This document shows, piece by piece, positions 8,390 through 16,265 of a DNA stretch of 64,000 nt (positions are counted from its first letter, which is position 1; each line of letters starts with the position of its first letter). The DNA is from an uncultured Acetatifactor sp. Lineage in GTDB: Bacteria > Bacillota > Clostridia > Lachnospirales > Lachnospiraceae. The stretch is taken from the NCBI GenBank assembly GCA_934433135.1, contig CAKRZO010000004.1:1-64000 (forward strand), written 5' to 3'. The notes beneath the pieces are model-generated. The model saw nothing but the letters and a program-made list of their open reading frames with translations. It ran no database searches and was not told where the DNA came from. The translations under genes and the position numbers were made by a program.

Positions 8390-9613
8390 ATGGGCTTGAA
8401 CAAGAAAACAGTAGATGATATCAATGCAAAAGGAAAGAGAGTTCTGGTAAGATGTGACTTTAATGTTCCGCTGAAGAACGGAGAGATCACGGATGATACC
8501 AGAATTGTTGCTGCACTTCCTACTATTCAGAAGCTTATCAATGACGGAGGAAAGGTAATTCTTTGCTCTCATCTCGGAAAAGTAAAGAACGGACCGAATG
8601 AAGGCGAGTCTCTGGCACCCGTTGCAAAAAGACTCAGCGAGAAGTTGGGAAAAGAAGTGAAATTTATTCCCGATTACAATGTAACCGGACCGGCAGCAAC
8701 CGAAGCGGTAGCAGAAATGAAAGAAGGAGATGTGATCCTGCTTCAGAATACCCGTTTCCGCGGTAAGGAAGAGACAAAGAACGGTGAGGAGTTCAGCAAA
8801 GAACTGGCAGAACTGGCAGATCTGTATGTATGTGATGCGTTTGGTTCTTCTCACAGAGCACATGCATCGGTAGAAGGTGTAACGAAATTTATCAAAGCAA
8901 AGGGCGGAGAAAATGTTGTCGGTTATCTGATGGAAAAAGAAATCAACTTCCTGGGAAATGCCGTAGAAAACCCGGTAAGACCCTTTGTAGCAATTCTCGG
9001 CGGTGCGAAGGTTGCGGACAAGCTGAATGTTATTTCCAACCTGCTTGAAAAGTGCGACACCCTGATCATCGGCGGCGGTATGGCTTATACGTTCTTAAAG
9101 GCACAGGGCAAGGAAGTCGGACTGTCCTTAGTAGACGATGAGAAGATTGACTATTGTAAAGAAATGATGGAAAAGGCAAGTAAGCTCGGCAAAAAGCTGC
9201 TTCTTCCGATTGACACCACCATTGTAAAAGAATTCCCGAACCCGATTGATGCACCGGTTGAAGTATCTTATGTGGATTCCGACAAGATTCCGGCAGATAT
9301 GGAAGGATTGGATATCGGACCTAAGACTGCAGCTTTGTTTGCAGACGCTGTAAAGAATGCCAAGACCGTTGTATGGAACGGACCTATGGGTGTATTTGAG
9401 AACCCGACACTGGCAGCAGGTACCATTGCAGTAGCAAAAGCACTGGCTGATACGGATGCGACCACCATTATCGGCGGCGGAGATTCTGCAGCAGCAGTTA
9501 ACCAGCTTGGATTCGGCGATAAGATGAGTCACATCTCCACAGGTGGCGGTGCGTCTCTGGAATTCCTGGAAGGTAAGGAACTTCCCGGCGTTGCAGCAGC
9601 AGACGATAAATAA
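8390..9613 (+). CDS. pgk: phosphoglycerate kinase
   Basis: 407 aa with RVLVRCDFNVPL at the start and the nucleotide-binding GGGDSAAA near the C-terminus. It makes ATP from 1,3-bisphosphoglycerate. The start at 8390 is preferred because GGAG lies 6 bp upstream and MGLNKKTV fits the family; an ATG at 8378 lies on the ribosome binding site itself. I see no good promoter between the gapA terminator and pgk, so transcription depends on readthrough or on a non-consensus start within the structured leader. The C-terminus adds a short tail (GVAAADDK) to the usual length. Confidence 0.97.
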   Translation: MGLNKKTVDDINAKGKRVLVRCDFNVPLKNGEITDDTRIVAALPTIQKLINDGGKVILCSHLGKVKNGPNEGESLAPVAKRLSEKLGKEVKFIPDYNVTGPAATEAVAEMKEGDVILLQNTRFRGKEETKNGEEFSKELAELADLYVCDAFGSSHRAHASVEGVTKFIKAKGGENVVGYLMEKEINFLGNAVENPVRPFVAILGGAKVADKLNVISNLLEKCDTLIIGGGMAYTFLKAQGKEVGLSLVDDEKIDYCKEMMEKASKLGKKLLLPIDTTIVKEFPNPIDAPVEVSYVDSDKIPADMEGLDIGPKTAALFADAVKNAKTVVWNGPMGVFENPTLAAGTIAVAKALADTDATTIIGGGDSAAAVNQLGFGDKMSHISTGGGASLEFLEGKELPGVAAADDK

Positions 9614-9666
9614 ATCGGAATTATATTTAAGAGAATGTGCGCTTTGGCGTACAAGGAGGAATTGAA

Positions 9667-10419
9667 ATGGCCAGAAAAAAGATTATTGCCGGCAACTGGA
9701 AGATGAACATGACTCCCAGTCAGGCAGTTGAACTTGTGAATACACTTAAGCCGCTTGTAAAGAATGAGGATGTGGATGTTGTATTCTGTGTACCGGCGAT
9801 TGATATCATCCCGGCAATGGAAGCAGCAAAAGGAACCAATATTCAGATCGGCGCAGAAAATATGTATTTCGAAGAAAAAGGTGCTTATACGGGAGAGATT
9901 TCTCCTGCGATGTTGACCGATGCCGGTGTGAAATATGTGATTATCGGACATTCCGAGAGAAGAGAATATTTTGCAGAGACCGATGAAACGGTTAATAAGA
10001 AAGTGTTGAAAGCATTTGAACACGGTCTGACCCCGATTATTTGCTGCGGTGAGACTCTGACACAGAGAGAGCAGGGCGTGACGATTGATTTTATCCGTCA
10101 GCAGATCAAGATTGCATTCCTGCAGGTAAGTGCAGAGCAGGCAGCAAAGGCTGTTATTGCTTATGAGCCGATCTGGGCAATCGGAACCGGAAAGGTTGCT
10201 ACCACCGAACAGGCACAGGAAGTATGCAAAGCAATCCGTGACTGTATTGCAGAGATTTATGATGATGCAACGGCAGCTGCAATCCGTATTCAGTACGGCG
10301 GATCCGTATCTGCATCCAGCGCACCGGAGTTGTTTGCACAGCCGGATATTGACGGCGGTCTGGTAGGCGGAGCTTCCCTGAAGCCGGATTTCGGAGCAAT
10401 TGTAAACTACAACAAATAA
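9667..10419 (+). CDS. tpiA: triosephosphate isomerase
   Basis: 250 aa, the standard length. It opens with ARKKIIAGNWKMN (catalytic Lys), followed by the catalytic His in GHSERREYF and the catalytic Glu in AYEPIWAIGTG. It interconverts dihydroxyacetone phosphate and glyceraldehyde-3-phosphate. The ATG at 9667 has AGGAGG 7 bp upstream; upstream in-frame codons are not conserved. It follows pgk by 53 bp and probably shares its transcript, which ends at the hairpin at 10437. Confidence 0.97.
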   Translation: MARKKIIAGNWKMNMTPSQAVELVNTLKPLVKNEDVDVVFCVPAIDIIPAMEAAKGTNIQIGAENMYFEEKGAYTGEISPAMLTDAGVKYVIIGHSERREYFAETDETVNKKVLKAFEHGLTPIICCGETLTQREQGVTIDFIRQQIKIAFLQVSAEQAAKAVIAYEPIWAIGTGKVATTEQAQEVCKAIRDCIAEIYDDATAAAIRIQYGGSVSASSAPELFAQPDIDGGLVGGASLKPDFGAIVNYNK

Positions 10420-10436
10420 GAAGTATCCTGATAAAG

Positions 10437-10485
10437 ACCGGAGCCTTTCCATTCCGAAAACGGTTTGGAAGAGGCTCCGGTTTTT
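10437..10485 (+). terminator. pgk-tpiA terminator
   Basis: ACCGGAGCC pairs with GGCTCCGGT, with an inner TTCC/GGAA stem, followed by TTTTT. Confidence 0.88.
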
Positions 10486-10488
10486 GGT

Positions 10489-10573
10489 ACGGCTATTTGT
10501 GCTGCAGGTGTCGCAAAGTAGCCATTGTTCAACAATTTCTTCGATGCGAAGGCATCTGCGGAACGGGAATTAA
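10489..10573 (+). repeat. structured intergenic repeat, copy 2
   Basis: Same end blocks and stems as 8280-8388 with pairing kept. Stem 1 has one A-to-G change that leaves a G-U pair (CGCAAA). Stem 3 is GATGC-GAAG-GCATC against GACGC/GCGTC in copy 1, a two-sided compensatory change. The middle stem is replaced by a different short hairpin (ATTGTT-C-AACAAT). The loop CTGCAG can still pair with CTGCGG. It lies between the tpiA terminator and the stop codon of the opposing CAP gene. Confidence 0.75.
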
Positions 10574-10584
10574 GCTGACCGCAG

Positions 10585-11349
10585 TCAGGAAACAAAGAGC
10601 TGGCACCAGTAGTAAGTGCCGTTTTGCTCATAGAGGCCGACGCCGATGGACGTAAAGCGGGAATTCAGAATATTTTCTCTGTGTCCCTTGCTGTTCATCC
10701 AGGCATTTACCACTTCTTCAGGTGTCTTCTGTCCCCAGGCAATGTTTTCGCCGGCATAACGGTAGGAAACATTCTGATCTTTTAAAGCGGTAGCGAAGGA
10801 AGTGCCGTCAGGTCTTGTGTGGGAAAAGGAAGAGACGATTTCTTTGGCACGTACGGCTGCCGCATTTGCCGCTCCGTTATGAATTGTGAGTGTGCTCAAT
10901 CCGGCTTTTTCCCTCTCTCGGTTCACCAGTTCCACAACCTGCTTTATATAAGCTTCCTGCGTCTGCTGCCCGGAATTGTTGCCGTCGCCGGGTTTATTGG
11001 TTTCAGAACCGTTGCTGCCGGAGTTGCCGTCGCCGGGTTTATTGGTTTCGGAACCGTTACCGCCGGAGTTGCCGTTGCCGGGCTTATTGGTTTCGGAACC
11101 GTTGCTGCCGGAATTATTGTCCCCTGGGAGATTGCAGTCCGGTGAGCCAGAACCGGGTACGGAAGGAAGCACAAGGTTCGGAAAACAGGACTTAAGCTTC
11201 GAAAGAACCTGGTTTAAGTCAAGATTCTGTCTGTAACAGTCGGACAAAGAACTTGGTGTAACATCTACGGCTGCTCCGGCAGAAAGGGAAGGTGCGCTTA
11301 TGGTAAGGGCGATTCCTAATATTGTTGCAAAATGTGCGATTTTTTTCAT
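10585..11349 (-). CDS. secreted CAP/SCP-domain protein (YkwD-like)
   Basis: 254 aa. The ATG at 11349 has AGGAGT upstream. A signal peptide covers about residues 1-26 (MKKIAHFATILGIALTISA...). A linker follows with three 15-residue repeats (SGSNGSETNKPGDGN-type, about residues 80-124), then a CAP domain to the end with HTRPDGTSF, AGENIAWG and GHRENILN, the usual family motifs. Bacterial CAP proteins are secreted and often tied to spores or the cell wall; the biochemical role is not settled. The low-complexity linker suggests the domain is held away from the cell surface. No sortase signal or wall-binding module is visible. Confidence 0.9.
   Translation of the reverse strand: MKKIAHFATILGIALTISAPSLSAGAAVDVTPSSLSDCYRQNLDLNQVLSKLKSCFPNLVLPSVPGSGSPDCNLPGDNNSGSNGSETNKPGNGNSGGNGSETNKPGDGNSGSNGSETNKPGDGNNSGQQTQEAYIKQVVELVNREREKAGLSTLTIHNGAANAAAVRAKEIVSSFSHTRPDGTSFATALKDQNVSYRYAGENIAWGQKTPEEVVNAWMNSKGHRENILNSRFTSIGVGLYEQNGTYYWCQLFVS
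10978..11112 (-). repeat. three tandem 45-bp repeats inside the CAP gene
   Basis: Units 10978-11022, 11023-11067 and 11068-11112 differ at only a few bases and encode the 15-residue Gly/Ser/Asn linker repeat. Copy number could vary between strains by slippage. Confidence 0.9.
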
Positions 11350-11405
11350 GAAGGACTCCTTTCTCCCATGACTGTGCCTGCACAGCTGGGATCCAAACGT
11401 TTGAC

Positions 11406-11446
11406 ATTGTAACATATTATTACAAATATATTACAAAAATGTTACA
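11406..11446 (-). promoter_or_regulatory. array of 11-bp-spaced TGTAAY boxes at the CAP gene promoter
   Basis: Read on the - strand: TGTAAC (11446-11441), TGTAAT (11435-11430) and TGTAAT (11424-11419), each exactly 11 bp apart, then TGTTAC (11414-11409) 10 bp on. A -10-like TACAAT (11411-11406) follows with no consensus -35, as at activator-dependent promoters. The boxes match the known WalR pattern TGTWAH-N5-TGTWAH. PhoP-type boxes (TTACA repeats on the other strand) are an alternative. Confidence 0.55.
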
Positions 11447-11548
11447 AGATATATTCTAACAGAAGGCGTAAGGAGATGCAACCGGTAAAGTCTGGAAGAC
11501 AGAAGAGGGAATGGTTCGCAGATGCCGTTTGGAAACGTATATAAAAGC

Positions 11549-11584
11549 AAAAAAAACACCCACATGACGGTATGGGTGTTTTTC
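11549..11584 (-). terminator. rpsT terminator
   Basis: ACACCCA pairs with TGGGTGT. On the - strand the hairpin runs into an unbroken T tract. An A/T tract on both sides could let it act in both directions. Confidence 0.8.
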
Positions 11585-11605
11585 GGATTCTATTTTTTAT
11601 AAAAC

Positions 11606-11869
11606 TTAAGCCATCTTGTTAACAGCTTTGCTGATGCCGGAAACTTTTCTTGCGGCATTGTTTTTGTGATAAACGCCTTTGCTTGCAGCCATCTCAATGG
11701 TCTTGGTGGCAGCAGCCAGTTCTGCAACAGCAACAGCCTTGTCTCCGGCAGCAACAGCAGCATGTACTTTCTTAATTGCAGTCTTTACACCGGATTTAAT
11801 AGCCTTATTTCTGTCAGCTTTTGTGCGGTTTACTAAGATTCTCTTTTTCGCAGATTTAATGTTAGCCAA
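11606..11869 (-). CDS. rpsT: 30S ribosomal protein S20
   Basis: 87 aa, lysine/alanine-rich, MANIKSAKKRILVNRTKADRNK. It binds 16S rRNA early in small-subunit assembly. The start codon is TTG (11869-11867) behind GGAGGTG; no ATG stands near it in frame. It is a single-gene unit with its own promoter and terminator, a common rpsT arrangement. It diverges from gpr. Confidence 0.95.
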   Translation of the reverse strand: MANIKSAKKRILVNRTKADRNKAIKSGVKTAIKKVHAAVAAGDKAVAVAELAAATKTIEMAASKGVYHKNNAARKVSGISKAVNKMA

Positions 11870-11961
11870 GTTCTACACCTCCATTTTCTTATCCATTCTG
11901 TTTTTTTCTAAAAATGTTTCCCTTAGCCAGACACGGGGGACTAATGTAAACATACAGCTGT

Positions 11962-11990
11962 ATTTTATTCGAAAAAAAAGGTTTTGTCAA
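11962..11990 (-). promoter_or_regulatory. sigma-A promoter of rpsT
   Basis: On the - strand TTGACA (11990-11985), a 17-bp spacer and TAAAAT (11967-11962). The leader is about 85 bases. Confidence 0.8.
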
Positions 11991-12086
11991 TACATATTTT
12001 CTTTTTTTTGAAAAATAATAGTAGCAATAATCGCGGTAAAACAGCATGCCTCGGAGTAAAAAATGTCATGCGGGAAGGATGGAAAA

Positions 12087-12998
12087 ATGGGGAGTTTTCA
12101 GATAAGAACGGATCTGGCGCTGGAGGCAAGAGAAAGCGTCAGCGAAGACGAAGAGAAATTAAAAGGAGTATGGGAAGAAGAATATTATCTGGGCGAGGAG
12201 GATATCCGGGTTACCAAAGTGGTGATCGATACGAAAAATGCGGCAAAAGTGCTTGGCAAGTCCATAGGTGTCTATGTGACTATGGAGGCACCGTCCATGG
12301 TGGAACCGGATGACGGATATCATAGAGAGATTTCCGAATGCATGGCGGAAGAGTTAAAAAAGATGATACCGGATTCGGATAAGGAACAATCGGTTCTGAT
12401 CGTCGGATTGGGGAACCGGGAGGTGACCGCCGATGCCCTGGGACCGAAAGTCGTGGATAATCTCCTGATCACGCGGCATGTGGTAAAGGCCTACGGGAAG
12501 GAAGCCTACGGCAAAGAGAATATGAATCTGATCAGCAGCATAGAACCCGGAGTAATGGCCAAGACCGGCATGGAAACGGCGGAAATCGTAAAAGGAGTGG
12601 TGAAAGAAACTTCTCCGGATGTGGTGATCGTAATCGATGCCCTTGCTTCCAGAAGTACAAAACGGCTGAACCGTACCATACAGATTACCAATACGGGGAT
12701 TCAGCCGGGGTCCGGTGTGGGAAATCACAGAAATGCACTTACGAAGGAAGAACTGGGAATTCCGGTCATTGCCATCGGCGTCCCTACGGTAGTGGATGCC
12801 GCTACGATTGTGGGAGATGCGCTGGAAAAATTGCTGAAAGAGGAGAGCGGATTTGACCGGATGAAATATATGGGGCAGCATCTGGGGATTTTCAGTGAAT
12901 TCAACAACATGTATATGACGGGAAAGGACATCGATGCCGTGGTAAAAATGGTTAGCTTCACGCTCTCGGAAGGAATTAATATCGCCCTGGATTTGTAG
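12087..12998 (+). CDS. gpr: spore germination protease GPR
   Basis: About 303 aa. Segments VLIVGLGNREVTADALGPKVVDNLLITRH and VVIVIDALASRS are typical of the GPR aspartic-type endopeptidase, which degrades small acid-soluble proteins during germination after being made as a zymogen in the forespore. The start at 12087 follows GGAAGGATGG; an ATG at 12063 is possible but has no ribosome binding site. The short propeptide begins FQIRTDLALEARE. spoIIP follows 87 bp downstream, the same gene pair as in Bacillus. I could not place a convincing sigma-G promoter. Confidence 0.94.
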   Translation: MGSFQIRTDLALEARESVSEDEEKLKGVWEEEYYLGEEDIRVTKVVIDTKNAAKVLGKSIGVYVTMEAPSMVEPDDGYHREISECMAEELKKMIPDSDKEQSVLIVGLGNREVTADALGPKVVDNLLITRHVVKAYGKEAYGKENMNLISSIEPGVMAKTGMETAEIVKGVVKETSPDVVIVIDALASRSTKRLNRTIQITNTGIQPGSGVGNHRNALTKEELGIPVIAIGVPTVVDAATIVGDALEKLLKEESGFDRMKYMGQHLGIFSEFNNMYMTGKDIDAVVKMVSFTLSEGINIALDL

Positions 12999-13085
12999 GA
13001 AACGGGAAAGATATCCGAATATGCGTCCGGGAAAATGCATATAGATAAGGGAAAAAGATAGGAAAGGACAAAGCCCGGACGGAAA

Positions 13086-14318
13086 ATGAACAGGTTGAAG
13101 CGAAAATGGATTTCCATAGAGAAACGAAGAATACTGTTTCTGGCAGTGACCTTTCTGGCGGCTGTCGGGCTGAACGGAAAAAGCAAAGAAACGCTTTCGA
13201 ATCAGATGTTTCCGCTTTCGTCCTTCCTTTTTTCCGATGGATCGGGAGTGCCGGAAGAAATTTTGAAGACCCGGGCCGAAATTGTGATGCCATCCTATCT
13301 TTGGTACCGTTCTCAGATGGAAGAAGGTATGCTTCTTACCCGGAATGAGGGAGAAAGCCGGGAGAATCTGGATCTGATGCAGATGGAAAATCTGGCAGTG
13401 GGAATGCAGGAGGAAGACCGGGATTCAGGAAAGGACCCTTATGCCCAAGCACAGATAAGCGCAGAGACAACCGGGCAGCCCGGGGCGGGAGAAAAGCAGA
13501 CGGATATAGCTGCAACTTATTCGTTTGTTCCTCATACACAGAAACAGTTGCAGCTGGATACGGCGGCTTTGCAGGATTATGAATCCCTTGTCCGGAATTT
13601 TTATACTATAGACAGTTCCACGATGGCAGGCAGCGATCAGCTGAATTATGAGAAACTGATGCAGAAGGATGTTTCCCTGCCGGAAGAAGCAAAAGGGGCG
13701 CAGATCCTGATTTATCATACCCATTCCCAGGAGGCGTTTGCAGATTCGGAACCGGGAAAAAGGGAACAGTCCATCATCGGCGTCGGAGATCATCTGACTG
13801 AAATTTTAACACAGCAATACGGTTATCAGGTGCTGCATTACGATGCCTGTTTTGACCTGCCGGTGAGAAACGAAGCCTATTCCACGGCCTTGCCGGTGAT
13901 GGAAAAGGTGTTGGAAGAAAATCCGCAGATACAGGTGGTAATTGATTTACATAGAGACTCCATGGATGAGAGCGTTCATCTGGTGACGGATTTGGACGGC
14001 AGGCCTACCGCAAGGTTTATGTTTTTCAACGGTTTAAGCAGAACCCGTAAGACAGGCAATATTTCCTATCTGTATAATGAATACATAGAAGATAATCTGG
14101 CTTTTTCTTTTCAGATGGAAAAGGCGGCTATGGAATATTATCCGGGTCTTACCCGGAAAATTTACCTGAAAGCATATCGCTACAATATGCATTTGTGCCC
14201 GAGAACACTTTTAGTCGAGTTGGGGGCTCAGAACAATACCGTGGAAGAGGCCATGAATGCCTGCGATCCGCTGGCGCATATCCTGGATATAGTGTTGAGA
14301 GGGGAAAACAAGGAATAG
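13086..14318 (+). CDS. spoIIP: stage II sporulation protein P
   Basis: 410 aa with an N-terminal membrane anchor (about 13-32), a variable acidic linker, then the SpoIIP hydrolase domain: ILIYHTHSQEAF, VVIDLHRDS and RTLLVELGAQNNT carry the zinc-binding His/Glu residues. With SpoIID and SpoIIM it degrades septal peptidoglycan and drives engulfment of the forespore. It is paired with gpr, so probably forespore-expressed as in Bacillus. The sequence ends close to the lepA promoter with no clear terminator. Confidence 0.94.
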   Translation: MNRLKRKWISIEKRRILFLAVTFLAAVGLNGKSKETLSNQMFPLSSFLFSDGSGVPEEILKTRAEIVMPSYLWYRSQMEEGMLLTRNEGESRENLDLMQMENLAVGMQEEDRDSGKDPYAQAQISAETTGQPGAGEKQTDIAATYSFVPHTQKQLQLDTAALQDYESLVRNFYTIDSSTMAGSDQLNYEKLMQKDVSLPEEAKGAQILIYHTHSQEAFADSEPGKREQSIIGVGDHLTEILTQQYGYQVLHYDACFDLPVRNEAYSTALPVMEKVLEENPQIQVVIDLHRDSMDESVHLVTDLDGRPTARFMFFNGLSRTRKTGNISYLYNEYIEDNLAFSFQMEKAAMEYYPGLTRKIYLKAYRYNMHLCPRTLLVELGAQNNTVEEAMNACDPLAHILDIVLRGENKE

Positions 14319-14384
14319 TCTCATGTGAAGCAGGCTGTGACGCAAAGAAAAAGTTTGGGGACGGCGCGGCAATTAAGAAAAATC

Positions 14385-14413
14385 TTGCACTGTGTGGTAA
14401 TTTCTGATACAAT
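14385..14413 (+). promoter_or_regulatory. sigma-A promoter of lepA-hemW
   Basis: TTGCAC (14385-14390), a 17-bp spacer and TACAAT (14408-14413). Confidence 0.75.
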
Positions 14414-14447
14414 CAGGAATGAGATTGATTCAGAAAGGACGAAACAA

Positions 14448-16265
14448 ATGGCAGGAATGGATCAGAGCAAGATACGTAATTTCTGTATTGTTGCCCACAT
14501 TGACCACGGTAAATCCACACTCGCGGATCGGATTATAGAAAAAACAGGATTGCTGACCAGCAGGGAAATGCAGGATCAGGTTCTGGATAACATGGAGCTT
14601 GAAAGAGAGAGAGGAATTACGATTAAGGCGCAGGCTGTGCGGACTGTCTACAAAGCACAGGACGGTGAAGAGTATATTTTTAACCTGATTGATACTCCGG
14701 GGCATGTCGACTTTAATTATGAAGTAAGCCGTTCTTTGGCGGCCTGCGACGGAGCGATTCTGATAGTGGATGCTGCGCAGGGAATTGAGGCACAGACCCT
14801 TGCAAATGTGTATCTGGCTCTGGATCACGATCTGGATGTCTTCCCGGTTATTAACAAGATCGATCTGCCCAGTGCGGATCCGGAGAGAGTCAAGGAAGAG
14901 ATTGAAGATGTCATCGGTCTGGAAGCCCAGGATGCACCTTTGATTTCCGCCAAGAACGGAATCGGGATCGAAGAAGTTTTAGAACAGATTGTTCACAAGA
15001 TTCCGGCGCCTGTGGGAAATCCGGACAACCCGCTTAAGGCGCTTATTTTCGACTCGGTTTATGATCCTTATAAAGGGGTTATTATCTTTTGCCGTATCCG
15101 GGAAGGCCGGGTAAAAAAAGGAACCATGATCCGCATGATGGCTACCGGTGCAAAGGAAGAAGTCGTGGAAGTAGGTTACTTCGGTGCAGGACAGTTTATT
15201 CCGTGCGAAGAACTCAGTGCAGGCATGGTAGGTTATATTACGGCATCCATTAAAAACGTAAAGGATACCGCAGTGGGTGATACCGTGACGGATGATAACA
15301 ACCCCTGTGCAGAGCCGCTTCCCGGTTATAAAAAGGTTCAGTCCATGGTTTACTGCGGAATGTATCCTGCAGACGGTGCAAAATATCCGGATTTGCGGGA
15401 TGCTTTGGAGAAACTGAAGCTGAATGACGCTTCCCTGAACTATGAACCGGAGACGTCCATTGCACTTGGTTTCGGGTTCCGCTGTGGATTTCTCGGGCTT
15501 TTGCATCTGGAAATTATACAGGAACGTCTTGAGAGGGAATACAATCTGGATCTGGTAACAACGGCTCCCGGAGTCGTTTACAAGATTCATAAGACAAACG
15601 GGGAAGTAATCGAACTGACCAACCCTTCCAATATGCCGGATCCTTCGGAAATTGAGTTTATGGAAGAGCCGATTGTCAATGCGGAGATCATGGTGACAAC
15701 GGAATTCATCGGTTCCATCATGGAATTGTGCCAGGAGAGAAGAGGCCGTTATCTGGGAATTGAATACATTGAAGGAACCAGAGCTTTATTAAGATATGAG
15801 CTTCCGTTAAATGAAATTATTTATGATTTCTTTGATGCCTTAAAATCCAGATCGAGAGGATATGCTTCTTTTGACTACGATATCAAGGGCTATGAGCAGT
15901 CCCGCCTGGTGAAGCTGGATATTTTGATTAACCGGGAGGAAGTGGATGCGCTGTCTTTCATTGTGCATGCGGATTCTGCTTATGAAAGAGGGCGGAAGAT
16001 GTGTGAAAAGCTGAAGGATGAAATCCCAAGACACCTGTTCGAGATTCCGATTCAGGCAGCCGTAGGGGGAAAGATTATTGCCAGAGAGACCGTAAAAGCC
16101 ATGCGCAAAGACGTACTGGCAAAGTGCTACGGCGGAGATATCACCAGAAAGAAGAAGCTTCTGGAAAAGCAGAAAGAGGGCAAGAAGCGGATGCGTCAGA
16201 TCGGCAATGTGGAGATTCCGCAGAAGGCATTTATGAGTGTATTGAAGCTGGATGATAAAAAGTGA
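14448..16265 (+). CDS. lepA: elongation factor 4 (LepA)
   Basis: 605 aa, matching the family. GTPase motifs: AHIDHGKST (G1), DTPGH (G3), NKIDLP (G4). Elongation-factor-like domains II, III and V follow, then the LepA-specific C-terminal domain (GGKIIARETVKAMRKDVLAKCYGGDITRK). It acts on stalled or back-tracked ribosomes. The start at 14448 has AAAGGA upstream and lies after the promoter; the longer in-frame reading would begin before the promoter. hemW overlaps its stop codon. Confidence 0.97.
   Translation: MAGMDQSKIRNFCIVAHIDHGKSTLADRIIEKTGLLTSREMQDQVLDNMELERERGITIKAQAVRTVYKAQDGEEYIFNLIDTPGHVDFNYEVSRSLAACDGAILIVDAAQGIEAQTLANVYLALDHDLDVFPVINKIDLPSADPERVKEEIEDVIGLEAQDAPLISAKNGIGIEEVLEQIVHKIPAPVGNPDNPLKALIFDSVYDPYKGVIIFCRIREGRVKKGTMIRMMATGAKEEVVEVGYFGAGQFIPCEELSAGMVGYITASIKNVKDTAVGDTVTDDNNPCAEPLPGYKKVQSMVYCGMYPADGAKYPDLRDALEKLKLNDASLNYEPETSIALGFGFRCGFLGLLHLEIIQERLEREYNLDLVTTAPGVVYKIHKTNGEVIELTNPSNMPDPSEIEFMEEPIVNAEIMVTTEFIGSIMELCQERRGRYLGIEYIEGTRALLRYELPLNEIIYDFFDALKSRSRGYASFDYDIKGYEQSRLVKLDILINREEVDALSFIVHADSAYERGRKMCEKLKDEIPRHLFEIPIQAAVGGKIIARETVKAMRKDVLAKCYGGDITRKKKLLEKQKEGKKRMRQIGNVEIPQKAFMSVLKLDDKK

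Noticed and set aside
9529..10452. 307-codon frame on the - strand opposite tpiA
   Set aside because: Cys/Leu/Ser-rich shadow, no start site, covers the whole tpiA gene and its terminator.
10978..11112. CRISPR-like array
   Set aside because: The 45-bp repeats are contiguous with no spacers and encode the Gly/Ser/Asn linker of the CAP protein.
12000..12086. sigma-G promoter before gpr
   Set aside because: Expected on biological grounds, but I could not find a -35/-10 pair with correct spacing.
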